Positions 25,830-32,995 of a stretch of 64,000 bases of DNA are shown piece after piece. Below the pieces are notes generated by a model. The model was not told the DNA's origin. It did no database searches and saw only the letters and a program-made list of their open reading frames with translations. Position 1 is the stretch's first letter; each line of letters begins with the position of its first letter. The stretch is from Pseudomonadota bacterium (GTDB taxonomy: Bacteria > Pseudomonadota > Gammaproteobacteria > Steroidobacterales > Steroidobacteraceae), in NCBI GenBank assembly GCA_003242685.1, contig QGVD01000009.1, forward strand, positions 1 through 64,000, read 5' to 3'. The position numbers and the translations under genes are program-made.

Positions 25830-27029
25830 TCAGTTGCGGCGGGGACGGATCGGCATCGAGAAACCGAGCTGCACGTCGGGCGAGTCTTCGGAGAGCCCGA
25901 TCGCGAGACTCGCATCGAACGTGCGGCCGCTCGGGAATGCGCGCGAGAGTCCGACCGACAGTGTACCGGTGTTGACGTACGTGCCCGGCACCTCGACACC
26001 GTTCAAGCGCGTGCGGCCGGTGAAGGCCTGCTCGAACGCGAAGCTCATCGAGGTCTCGAGATTGAGCGCGAGCGCGACTCCGAGCTGGAGACTGAGGCTG
26101 TCACCCGGATCGATGCGGTCCGCGCCTTTCCGGGCCGGCAACGACTCGGTGTAGGTGAGCGTGCCGAAGAACACGACCGGATCGAGCACGCTCACATCGG
26201 TGAGCGATGCACTCAGCGTCTCGAAGCCGCTGCCGAAGGGAATCTCGTTCTCGGGGTCGTAGCCGAAGGGATCGCGTGCCGTGGCTGCCTTCCACCGCAG
26301 GGAGCCGAGAAAGCTCGGACCGCCACGGAACAGGCGGGGCAGCTCGTGAGAGAGCGCGACCTCGATGTCGCCGGGGCCGTGATCGCTGACTCTGATCTCG
26401 TTGCCGTCACCCGTCAGGCGGCTGTCGTCCTCGTACACGTACGGCACGCGCACCTCGAGCTGTGAGTTCCACGGCAGGCCGAGCCGGCCGGTGAGCGTCG
26501 TGGTGACGGTGTTGCGCCGGCGGCGCTCCGAGAACACGTCGCCCACGATCAGCACCGGGAAGATCGTGAAGCCGTCGATGACGAGATTCTCGGACGACGA
26601 ATGCGCATAGCTGACCGAAGGTTCGACTTCGAACGTTCCCGGACGCATCAGCAGTCCGCCGCGGTCGATCAGCGTGCGCTCGAACGCGGCGCGGATGAGC
26701 TGCTGATCCCGCTCCGCCTGCTCGTCTGTCGAAGGTCCTGCGTTCGCGGTTCCTGCGGCGTCAGTGCCTGAGACCTGCGCAGCGCTTTCCGTCGTCTGCG
26801 CGGTCGCAACGGCGCTCGAACCGCTCACGGCCCGCTCGAGCTGCTCGATGCGGCCGATGAGATTGCGGATCACCTGGTCACGGACGGCGATCGCGCGTCG
26901 CAGCTCGTCGAGCTGCGCAGCAACCTCAGGCGGCACCGGCGTGCCGGCTGCGGACGGAGCTTGCTGCGCCTGCGCACAGGTGACGGAGGCGGCCAGGAGC
27001 ACGAGCAGGGTCGACTTCGTGCGTCTCAT
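25830..27029 (-). CDS. Coiled-coil plus beta-barrel outer-membrane protein, FapF-like
   Basis: A 399-residue exported protein: signal peptide (LLVLLAASVTCAQAQ), a predicted coiled coil at about 33-68 (VAAQLDELRRAIAVRDQ, then LIGRIEQLERAV), a low-complexity linker, then about 280 residues with alternating amphipathic beta-strands ending at a polar C-terminus. This matches the design of FapF, the outer-membrane pore that exports Fap amyloid subunits and has an N-terminal coiled coil. Its start overlaps the C39 peptidase stop by 4 bp (ATGA), again as FapD and FapF are neighbours. A general MetA-type phenol-pathway porin is the alternative. Homology to FapF is inferred from architecture and context. 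Confidence 0.62.
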   Translation of the reverse strand: MRRTKSTLLVLLAASVTCAQAQQAPSAAGTPVPPEVAAQLDELRRAIAVRDQVIRNLIGRIEQLERAVSGSSAVATAQTTESAAQVSGTDAAGTANAGPSTDEQAERDQQLIRAAFERTLIDRGGLLMRPGTFEVEPSVSYAHSSSENLVIDGFTIFPVLIVGDVFSERRRRNTVTTTLTGRLGLPWNSQLEVRVPYVYEDDSRLTGDGNEIRVSDHGPGDIEVALSHELPRLFRGGPSFLGSLRWKAATARDPFGYDPENEIPFGSGFETLSASLTDVSVLDPVVFFGTLTYTESLPARKGADRIDPGDSLSLQLGVALALNLETSMSFAFEQAFTGRTRLNGVEVPGTYVNTGTLSVGLSRAFPSGRTFDASLAIGLSEDSPDVQLGFSMPIRPRRN

Positions 27030-27745
27030 TTCGGAACCGCAGCGAAGGTACGAGTGAGCGGCGCGGGACCCGCGCCGCGCAGCATCCGTGCCACGTTCGG
27101 CAGATCGGGCACACGCAGGTCGCTCACGTCGGGCGAGAGCGGGCTCGCGTCCGGCGCCGGTGCGCCGTCCGCGAGCACGACGAAGGCGATTCCGCCTTTC
27201 CAGAGCCGCTCGAACCGCGCCGTCGAAACGGTGAGATTCCCGAACGCCGGATCGCCGATCACCACGCGGTCGGCGACGATGCCGCGGACGATGACGAAGT
27301 GATCGAGCCCGTGGATGCGCACCGGCACGATGGCTGGGGCGTTCAGCGCGCGCAGATCGTCGAGCGTCATGCCGCCGTAGCCTTCCGCACGGAAACCGAT
27401 CGCCTGCGCGAAGCGCTTGAGATCGAGCAACGAGAACCCGCCCCGCGCGCGCACGCGCCGGGGATCGACGCCGCGCAGGATCCAGGTGGCAATCGCATAC
27501 TCGGACACCGGCGTCGAGAAGTGATACGTGAGCAGCGTGCTGAGCGCCGCAGCGCCGCAGCTCACATCCCAGCTCTGCGGAACCAGATCGGCGAAGCGCA
27601 GCTCCTGGAGCGAGCGCACCTTCACCGCGGCGCGCTCGTTCGCCGCGCGCACGGTAGCGGCCTGCGCGTCCTGCGAAACCCCGTGCAATGCCAGACCCAG
27701 GAGAGCCAGCATCGCAGGCATCACCGAACGGCGGCGCACGATCAT
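27026..27745 (-). CDS. Secreted C39-like cysteine peptidase, FapD-like
   Basis: A 239-residue protein with an N-terminal signal (MLALLGLALHGVSQDAQA) and a peptidase-C39 domain. All catalytic residues are visible: Gln57 and Cys63 in VPQSWDVSCGAAALSTLL, His149 in GLDHFVIVRG and Asp165 in VIGDPAFGN. It lacks the transporter parts of bacteriocin C39 exporters, so it is a free periplasmic enzyme, like FapD of the Fap amyloid system. It overlaps its neighbours by 4 bp on both sides (27742-27745 and 27026-27029). C39 enzymes cut after small-residue pairs such as GG or GA; the three upstream secreted proteins share a TAG motif that could be the target. The substrate link is inference. Confidence 0.85.
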   Translation of the reverse strand: MIVRRRSVMPAMLALLGLALHGVSQDAQAATVRAANERAAVKVRSLQELRFADLVPQSWDVSCGAAALSTLLTYHFSTPVSEYAIATWILRGVDPRRVRARGGFSLLDLKRFAQAIGFRAEGYGGMTLDDLRALNAPAIVPVRIHGLDHFVIVRGIVADRVVIGDPAFGNLTVSTARFERLWKGGIAFVVLADGAPAPDASPLSPDVSDLRVPDLPNVARMLRGAGPAPLTRTFAAVPK

Positions 27746-28149
27746 CGCCCCGCGCCGGAGCTCAGATTGATCTGCCGCAGCTCGCCCACGTGCGAGTCGA
27801 TGTTGATGTTGAGGTTCACGAGAACGTTGACGACCGACTGCACGGCGTTGAGGTTGACGAGCGAGCGCAGATTGCTCTGTGCGCTGTCCCGGAGAAGGAG
27901 CTGACCTTCCGCGAGAGCGTCGTGCATGTGCGAGATGCCCAGCGTGCCTTCGGCGGTCACGGTCTTGCCGCGCGCGGTCCGGTGCGCCGCCTGCACCACG
28001 ATCTCTTCGAGATCGTCCGCATGCGCGCCGGCGGTGATGGCATCGAGCTGCTCGTCGCTGAGCGGCTCGGCTGCGAGCGCATCTCCGGTATGAAGCGCGC
28101 CGGAGATCAGCGCGAAGAGCAGAACCGGAAGTGTGCGACCTGTGCCCAT
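27742..28149 (-). CDS. Small secreted repeat protein with TAG motif (amyloid-like minor subunit candidate)
   Basis: A 135-residue exported protein: signal peptide ending near DALAAE, then PLSDEQLDAITAG at 29-41, an acidic linker with EEIVVQAAHRTARGK, and one copy of the locus repeat at about 90-114 (AQSNLRSLVNLNAVQ, VLVNLNINI), followed by a LRQINL motif. The ATG at 28149 follows AGAAGGA. It is the shortest of three secreted proteins sharing the TAG motif and the repeat, and is coupled by 4 bp to the C39 peptidase gene. By analogy with Fap it may be a minor subunit, nucleator or chaperone. No database family was recognised. Confidence 0.7.
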   Translation of the reverse strand: MGTGRTLPVLLFALISGALHTGDALAAEPLSDEQLDAITAGAHADDLEEIVVQAAHRTARGKTVTAEGTLGISHMHDALAEGQLLLRDSAQSNLRSLVNLNAVQSVVNVLVNLNINIDSHVGELRQINLSSGAGR

Positions 28150-28172
28150 GATCGTGGTCCTTCTTCTGTTTC

Positions 28173-29762
28173 TTACTGGCCGTACCGCGTGCGGTACTGC
28201 AGGAATACGTTCGATTGACCGATCGCGCCGGACGCGATCGCAGGCGGTGCCTGCAGGGAGATCACGTTGAGCGAGTTGCCGATGAGCGTGCCGGCTGCGT
28301 TCACGGCGTTCACGGCACGCAGGCCCCGCTGGGCGCCGTCCGCGAGCGCGATGTCGCTCAGGGAGTCGATCCGCGCGCGGGCCTCGCTCATGAGAATGAG
28401 CTCGGCTTCGGCGCCCGTGAGCGTCGCGCCGGTCACCGTCTCGCGCCCGCCGCTCGAGAACGACGTTTCGCTCGCATGGCTGGCGGCGACGGCGCTGCGG
28501 ATCTCTTCCTCGATCCTCTCTTCCCTGCGCTCTTCGCTGCGCGAAGAGCGGGCGCAGTTGGTGGTGTGAATCGCGAGGCAGAGCACGCCGTCGAAGCTCG
28601 CCGAGTACGCGACGCCCACCTGCTCGTCGATGAGGGTGTGACTGAAGCCCACGGCGGGGATCTCGATGTCGATGTCCGGTCCGTCCACGTTCCAGGGACC
28701 GATGCTGCCGAGCTCGCCGAAGCTGATGCCGGGAATCGTGAAATCGAAGCTGAACTCGAGATCGGGCAGATCCAGCTCCAGCGAGGCATCGAGCCTCACG
28801 CTGCCGGGCCGCGCCTCGATGTAGCCCGAGCCGACCGCGGCGACGCCGTGGCCTGCGTTGATGCGCACGTCCTTGAAGGGATTCGCGCCCTCGAGGCGCA
28901 GATCGTCGCCTGGAATGTCGATGCGCGGCCCCGTGAATCCCCCCAGGTCCACGTCGCCCGCCGCACACGAGACGAAGCAGACCTGCAGCTCCGCGCTGCC
29001 GAGATCGAGGTCCGGCAGATCCACGTAGCCTCCGGACAGAACGACGTCGTCTCCGTCGAGACTTATCGTTCCGAGCACGAGCTCCGGTGCAGCGAGCGTG
29101 AACGGACCGACTTTGCCGCCGATGCCGTACTTGCCGACGTCGGTATCCGCGATGAAGTCGATCTCGAACGCCCCGATGTGCAGCGGGTCGAGCTTCGGCG
29201 TGCCGACGGTGAGCGACAGGTTCTGCAGCGGGTAGTACGCGGGAATCTCCGCCGCATACTGATCGACGGTGGAGACCCGGGAGTGCGTCTGCAGACGATC
29301 CGAGTCGATGCTCGAGCTCCCCCCGCCGGTGCTCTGGGACCAGCCTTCGTAGCGCGTCTCGACGAGCGAGGGAGCCACCACGGAGGCGCGGCCGAGCGCG
29401 CCGAGCTGCACGTCCTCCTGGCGCAGCACGTTCTGCTGAAACGCGCTGATCGAGGGCTCCCCTCTGCCGGTGAGCACGTTGACGGTATTCACCGCATCGC
29501 TTCCCGAGGCAGACACCGCGTTGAGCACGCGGGCGTCCTGCTGCGCGCGCTCGCGCAGCTCGACACGGTTGTGCGACTGCGCCTCGTAGTGCGCACCGTC
29601 GGCGACGACGGCCGTCGGCCGCTCGCTTTCGGGAGCGGGCGTGCCGGCGGTAACACCGTCGAGCGTCGCATCGGTGAGCGGCGCCGGCTCGCCGCGCGCG
29701 GCCGGCGACGTGCAGACCGCCATCACCGCCGCGAGGGCCGCAACCGGGGTTCGATGATCCAT
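28173..29762 (-). CDS. Large secreted repeat protein with TAG motif
   Basis: A 529-residue exported protein. The signal peptide (VAALAAVMAVCTSPAARG) is followed by PLTDATLDGVTAG at 28-40. One locus repeat lies at about 73-97 (AQQDARVLNAVSASGSD, NTVNV) with a following AFQQNVL, and one at 477-500 (AQRGLRAVNAVNAAG, GNSLNV) with IGQSNVF. Between them is a long beta-rich region full of Asp-Leu-Pro and Gly-Pro steps (DLPDLDLGSAEL, GPDIDIEIPAVGF), containing four Cys. The ATG at 29762 is chosen because it gives the signal peptide; an upstream ATG at 29813 adds an Arg-rich lead. This is a candidate major surface or fibre protein. I do not recognise a named family. Confidence 0.75.
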   Translation of the reverse strand: MDHRTPVAALAAVMAVCTSPAARGEPAPLTDATLDGVTAGTPAPESERPTAVVADGAHYEAQSHNRVELRERAQQDARVLNAVSASGSDAVNTVNVLTGRGEPSISAFQQNVLRQEDVQLGALGRASVVAPSLVETRYEGWSQSTGGGSSSIDSDRLQTHSRVSTVDQYAAEIPAYYPLQNLSLTVGTPKLDPLHIGAFEIDFIADTDVGKYGIGGKVGPFTLAAPELVLGTISLDGDDVVLSGGYVDLPDLDLGSAELQVCFVSCAAGDVDLGGFTGPRIDIPGDDLRLEGANPFKDVRINAGHGVAAVGSGYIEARPGSVRLDASLELDLPDLEFSFDFTIPGISFGELGSIGPWNVDGPDIDIEIPAVGFSHTLIDEQVGVAYSASFDGVLCLAIHTTNCARSSRSEERREERIEEEIRSAVAASHASETSFSSGGRETVTGATLTGAEAELILMSEARARIDSLSDIALADGAQRGLRAVNAVNAAGTLIGNSLNVISLQAPPAIASGAIGQSNVFLQYRTRYGQ

Positions 29763-29820
29763 GTATCCGTCTCTCGCGCGGGAGAGCGCGGCGGCGGCGT
29801 ACCGCCGCCGCACGGCCCGA

Positions 29821-30945
29821 TCAGCGGCTGTGGCCGATGACGTTGCTCTGAACCAGCGACAGATTGCCCATCGCCGTCAGGCTCGGCGTCCGCGAAATGT
29901 TCACGGCATTCGCGACCGCGCTGCCGGCCGCGTTCACCGCGTTCAGTGCGCGCAGGTTCGCCTGCGAGGAGCCCGCGAGAGCGATGCCGTAGTTCGACTC
30001 CACGTCGAGCTTCGAATCGTCGACCACGACGTACTCGGCCTGCGCGTCGGCCATGTAGAACGGCGAGCGCAGCTCCTTCTCGCCGCCGCCGACGAAGGTC
30101 TTCTCCGACGACTCGATGCTTTCGGACGACTCGAGCCTCGTGTTGTCGCTCGAGGTCTCGGACGTCTCGGCGAGCGTGCCATTGCCTTCGCACGAGCCCA
30201 TCTGCACGGCGCATCCGCCGCCGGAGAAGCCGATCTGCAGCTCGGGCAGCTCGAGGGTGAGCCGCAGCTCGCCTTCGAGCACGTCGCCTACACCGGCATT
30301 GGCGACGAACTCGATGTTGCCGCCGTCGAAGTTGACATCCAGATCGCCGGCGCCGGCGATACCGCGGCCGCCCTGGATCGTCTGTCCGACGATCGTCGTC
30401 TGCGTGTCGACCTTGCCGCTCGAGGTCAGCTCACGCGAGGAGCTCGAGGACTGCACGTCGCGGATTTCGCTCATCGTCTCGATGGACGAGCTGGTCCTGG
30501 CGGTGCTGTTCTCCGTCCAGCTCGACGTCTCGTTGAAGTCGGTGCGCTCGTAGTGAGGCAGCAGAGCGACCCGGCGCTGTTCCTGCTGCACCAGGTTCTC
30601 CTGCCGCACTTCGAACTTGCCCTTGGCTTCGGCGACTGCCGCCGCGCCCTCGGGAAGCTTGCCGTCCCAGACGTTGACGCCGTTCGCGACGGTGCTCTCG
30701 CTCGAGTTGACGAGGTTGAGCGCCCGCGCACCCGACTGCGCCTCGTCCGAGAGATTCAGGGTGCCCGTGAGCACCAGATTGGCTTCGGAGTGGTTGCCGA
30801 CCACCGCGCCGCCGCTGCCCTGGAGCTGGTCGGCCGTCCCGGCAGTGACCTGGTCGAGGGCCGAATCGGCGAGCGGCGCCGGTCCGGCCATCACGGTTCC
30901 CCCGTAGAGCACGGCCGCGATCGCCAGTGAGATTCTTGTACGCAT
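29821..30945 (-). CDS. Secreted Ser/Asn-rich repeat protein with TAG motif
   Basis: A 374-residue exported protein, first of the leftward operon. The signal peptide (ISLAIAAVLYGGTVMAG) precedes PLADSALDQVTAG at 24-36. A locus repeat at about 69-94 (AQSGARALNLVN, TVANGVNV) is followed by VRQENLVQQEQ; a second at 328-350 (SQANLRALNAVNAAG, VANAVNI) is followed by SLVQSNVIGHSR at the very C-terminus. The middle is Ser/Thr/Glu-rich, with one Cys pair (GGCAVQMGSC). The ATG at 30945 follows AGGAG with an A-rich spacer; the longer frame to 31092 is unlikely. It is a candidate fibre subunit akin to FapB/FapC by repeat style, not by alignment. Confidence 0.75.
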   Translation of the reverse strand: MRTRISLAIAAVLYGGTVMAGPAPLADSALDQVTAGTADQLQGSGGAVVGNHSEANLVLTGTLNLSDEAQSGARALNLVNSSESTVANGVNVWDGKLPEGAAAVAEAKGKFEVRQENLVQQEQRRVALLPHYERTDFNETSSWTENSTARTSSSIETMSEIRDVQSSSSSRELTSSGKVDTQTTIVGQTIQGGRGIAGAGDLDVNFDGGNIEFVANAGVGDVLEGELRLTLELPELQIGFSGGGCAVQMGSCEGNGTLAETSETSSDNTRLESSESIESSEKTFVGGGEKELRSPFYMADAQAEYVVVDDSKLDVESNYGIALAGSSQANLRALNAVNAAGSAVANAVNISRTPSLTAMGNLSLVQSNVIGHSR

Positions 30946-31178
30946 TTTTTCTTTACTCCTGTATGCACGTGATTTCGGCTCGTGCCTCGAGACCACATGC
31001 AGGGCCGGGCGCCGAGCGGGCCCCGCCGTCCCCCGGGGCGGAAGGCGCCGGGAACGGGGCGGCCCACCGGTAAAGGCGTAAACGGCGCACAAATTCCCCC
31101 ACGAAAGGTGGAGGGGGTGGGGGCTACCCGGCAGAATTCCCGCCTCCCGGAGGGACTTTTGCGAGGAGGAACAGGAGC
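30946..31178. promoter_or_regulatory. Divergent control region between the repeat-protein operon and the ECF sigma gene
   Basis: The 233-bp gap holds two GGGAATT elements on the minus strand (31092-31098 and 31135-31141, 43 bp apart), which loosely recall ECF -35 boxes (GGAAC/T). There is also a G-rich hairpin-like stretch, CCCCCAC then GTGGAGGGGG, at 31096-31117. The rest is very GC-rich without clear sigma-70 boxes. If the sigma factor drives the leftward operon, its promoter should be here. Confidence 0.35.
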
Positions 31179-31739
31179 TTGGGGGCCTCGGCGGAGATCA
31201 CGCGGCTGCTCGTGGCCTGGCGTGACGGGGATCAGGACGCGCTCGAGGAGCTCACGCCGCTCATGTACGACGAGCTGCGGCGGATCGCCGGGCGCTACAT
31301 GCGCGGGGAGTCCGATGCCCGGACGCTGCAGACCACCGCTCTGGTGCACGAGGCGTTCGCCCGGGTGGCCGTCGTCGACCTGCCCTGGCGCAACCGCGCG
31401 CATTTCCTCGGATTCATGGCCCAGCTGATGCGGCGCATCCTCGTCGATTACGCCCGCGCCCGGAAAAGCGCCAAGCGCGGCGCCGAGCTGAGCCGCGTCT
31501 CCCTCGACGAGGCGGCCATCGTCGCCCCCGACTCGGACGAGATCATCCTGGAGCTCAACGAGGCGCTCGAGGAGCTCCGCCAGTTCGACGAGCGCAAGAG
31601 CCGGATCATCGAGCTGCGCTTCTTCGGCGGCCTCACGTACGAAGAGACGGCCGCTGCCCTCGACATCTCGACGACCACCCTCGACCGCGAGCTGCGGCTC
31701 GCGAAAGCCTGGCTGCGCCAGCGCCTGCAGCTCGCCTGA
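31179..31739 (+). CDS. ECF sigma factor, Sig-70_X6 type
   Basis: Group 4 sigma factor of 186 residues. Region 2 matches the X6 subfamily very closely: ITRLLVAWRDGDQDALEEL, MYDELRRIAGRYMRGE, LQTTALVHEAFARV, NRAHFLGFMAQLMRRILVDYARAR; region 4 reads LRFFGG-like ELRFFGGLTYEETAAAL then TTLDRELRLAKAWLR. The start is TTG at 31179 after GAGGAGGAACAGG; no ATG fits the N-terminus. X6 sigmas normally pair with Ser/Thr kinases rather than anti-sigma factors, and such a kinase ends the divergent operon. A second, unrelated ECF gene follows 93 bp downstream. Likely target: the divergent secreted-repeat operon. Confidence 0.9.
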   Translation: MGASAEITRLLVAWRDGDQDALEELTPLMYDELRRIAGRYMRGESDARTLQTTALVHEAFARVAVVDLPWRNRAHFLGFMAQLMRRILVDYARARKSAKRGAELSRVSLDEAAIVAPDSDEIILELNEALEELRQFDERKSRIIELRFFGGLTYEETAAALDISTTTLDRELRLAKAWLRQRLQLA

Positions 31740-31832
31740 CCGGCGGTCGCCGCGTCCCGTCCCTCCCGGGCGCCTTCAGCCTCACCGGGCGCCTTTAAAC
31801 GACCCAGGGGCGGTGCGACTCTAAACCTTCGC

Positions 31833-32411
31833 ATGACCGTGGCAGCCGCTCCCCAGGGCCCGTCCCGTGAGCCCGTCGACTGGCAGGTCGCGCTCGTCGA
31901 GAGCGCGCGCCGCGGGGACGTGCGCGCCTTCGAGCGGCTCTACCGCGAGCACGCGGGTCGGGTCCACGCCCTGTGCCTGCGGCTGACCCGCGATCCGGCG
32001 GCCGCGGAGGACTGCACTCAGGAGACGTTCATCAACGCCTGGCGTGCGCTGGACCGCTTCGAGATCCGCAGTGCCTTCGGGACCTGGCTGCACCGGATCG
32101 CGGTGAACGTGGTGCTCGCGAAGCGCCGGCGCGCGACGCCGGTCGTGGAGCCCCTGCCCGAGCAGGTGGAGTCGCTGAACGAGGAGGACTGGGTGTTCGA
32201 GACGCCCGTCGAGGTCAGCGAGATCGAAGAGGCGATCGGGAGCCTGCCCGAAGGCGCGCGCGACGTGCTGGTGCTGCACGCCATCCACGGGTACTCGCAC
32301 GGCGAGGTGGCCGAGATGCTCGGCGTGGCGGAAGGCACGTGCAAGGCGCAGCTGCATCGGGCGAGGGCCCTGCTGCGCGCCAGGCTGCGGATGGAGGCGG
32401 ATCGATCATGA
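31833..32411 (+). CDS. ECF sigma factor, RpoE-like
   Basis: Group 4 sigma factor of 192 residues, of a different type from its neighbour. Region 2 shows FERLYREHAGRVHALCLRLT, AEDCTQETFINAWRALDRFE and FGTWLHRIAVNVVL; region 4 shows IGSLPEGARDVLVLHAIHGYSHGEVAEMLGV and GTCKAQLHRARALLR. The stop overlaps the anti-sigma gene by 4 bp (ATGA), giving stoichiometric coupling. It is expected to respond to envelope signals and to control the following exported DUF4097 protein. A promoter could lie in the 93-bp gap before it, but none is clear. Confidence 0.92.
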   Translation: MTVAAAPQGPSREPVDWQVALVESARRGDVRAFERLYREHAGRVHALCLRLTRDPAAAEDCTQETFINAWRALDRFEIRSAFGTWLHRIAVNVVLAKRRRATPVVEPLPEQVESLNEEDWVFETPVEVSEIEEAIGSLPEGARDVLVLHAIHGYSHGEVAEMLGVAEGTCKAQLHRARALLRARLRMEADRS

Positions 32412-32992
32412 GCACACCGAACGGCGAGGGCACGGAGCGGCGCATCCGCTCGCTGGGGGAGCTTCCGCAGGACATCGCGCCGCCCCGGGATCTGTGGCCC
32501 GAGATCGAGGCGCGTCTGCGCGCCGAGCCGCGGCAGCCGCAGGTTTCCGCAGGCAATGGCTCGCGTCGCGCGTTCCGGTGGGGACACGCGGCGTCACTCG
32601 CGGCATCCGTCGCCGCGCTCGCGATCGGCATCTGGATCGGTCGCGGGATGCTGCCGGCCGGCACGGTCGACGTGCCGCGCGTCGCGGATGTCACTGCGAC
32701 TCAGGCGGACGTCGTGGCCGCAGCGTACGTCACCGATCCGCGCTATCGGCGCGAGCGCGCCGAGCTCGTGCGCTCGCTCGAGGAGCGTCTCGCACGACTG
32801 CCGCCGCAGTCGCAGCAGAAGGTGACCGAGAGTCTCGCAGCCATCCGCCAGTCGATGCGCGACCTCGAAGAGGCGCTCGGCCGGGATCCGAGCAACGCGC
32901 TGCTGCAGGAGCTTCTCGTCAACACTTATCAGGACGAGATGCACGTCCTGACGGCCGTACAGGAAGCCAGCGCTGCTGGCGAGGAGATCTGA
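32408..32992 (+). CDS. Membrane anti-sigma factor (no zinc motif)
   Basis: A 194-residue inner-membrane protein coupled to the RpoE-like sigma gene. An N-terminal cytoplasmic part (SLGELPQDIAPPRDLWPEIEARL) is followed by one transmembrane helix at about 59-82 (AASLAASVAALAIGIWIGRGML) and a helical periplasmic domain with DPRYRRERAELVRSLEERL, LPPQSQQKVTESLAAIRQS and ALLQELLVNTYQDEM. The HxxxCxxC motif of zinc-type anti-sigmas is absent, so binding must be zinc-independent. The long periplasmic helices suggest a sensor in the style of ZraP-like heavy-metal resistance folds. The role is inferred from architecture and neighbours. Confidence 0.8.
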   Translation: MSTPNGEGTERRIRSLGELPQDIAPPRDLWPEIEARLRAEPRQPQVSAGNGSRRAFRWGHAASLAASVAALAIGIWIGRGMLPAGTVDVPRVADVTATQADVVAAAYVTDPRYRRERAELVRSLEERLARLPPQSQQKVTESLAAIRQSMRDLEEALGRDPSNALLQELLVNTYQDEMHVLTAVQEASAAGEEI

Positions 32993-32995
32993 GAA

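Noticed and set aside
28215..29840. 541-codon plus-strand frame opposite the large TAG-motif protein, considered as the true gene
   Set aside because: The minus frame has a signal peptide, a TAG motif and repeats matching its neighbours; the plus frame has none of these.
27026..31092. Bacteriocin or RiPP export cluster, suggested by the C39 peptidase and leader-like TAG motifs
   Set aside because: The peptidase has no ABC transporter domain, the presumed substrates have Sec signals and are 135-529 residues long, and no modification enzyme is present; a Fap-like surface system fits better.
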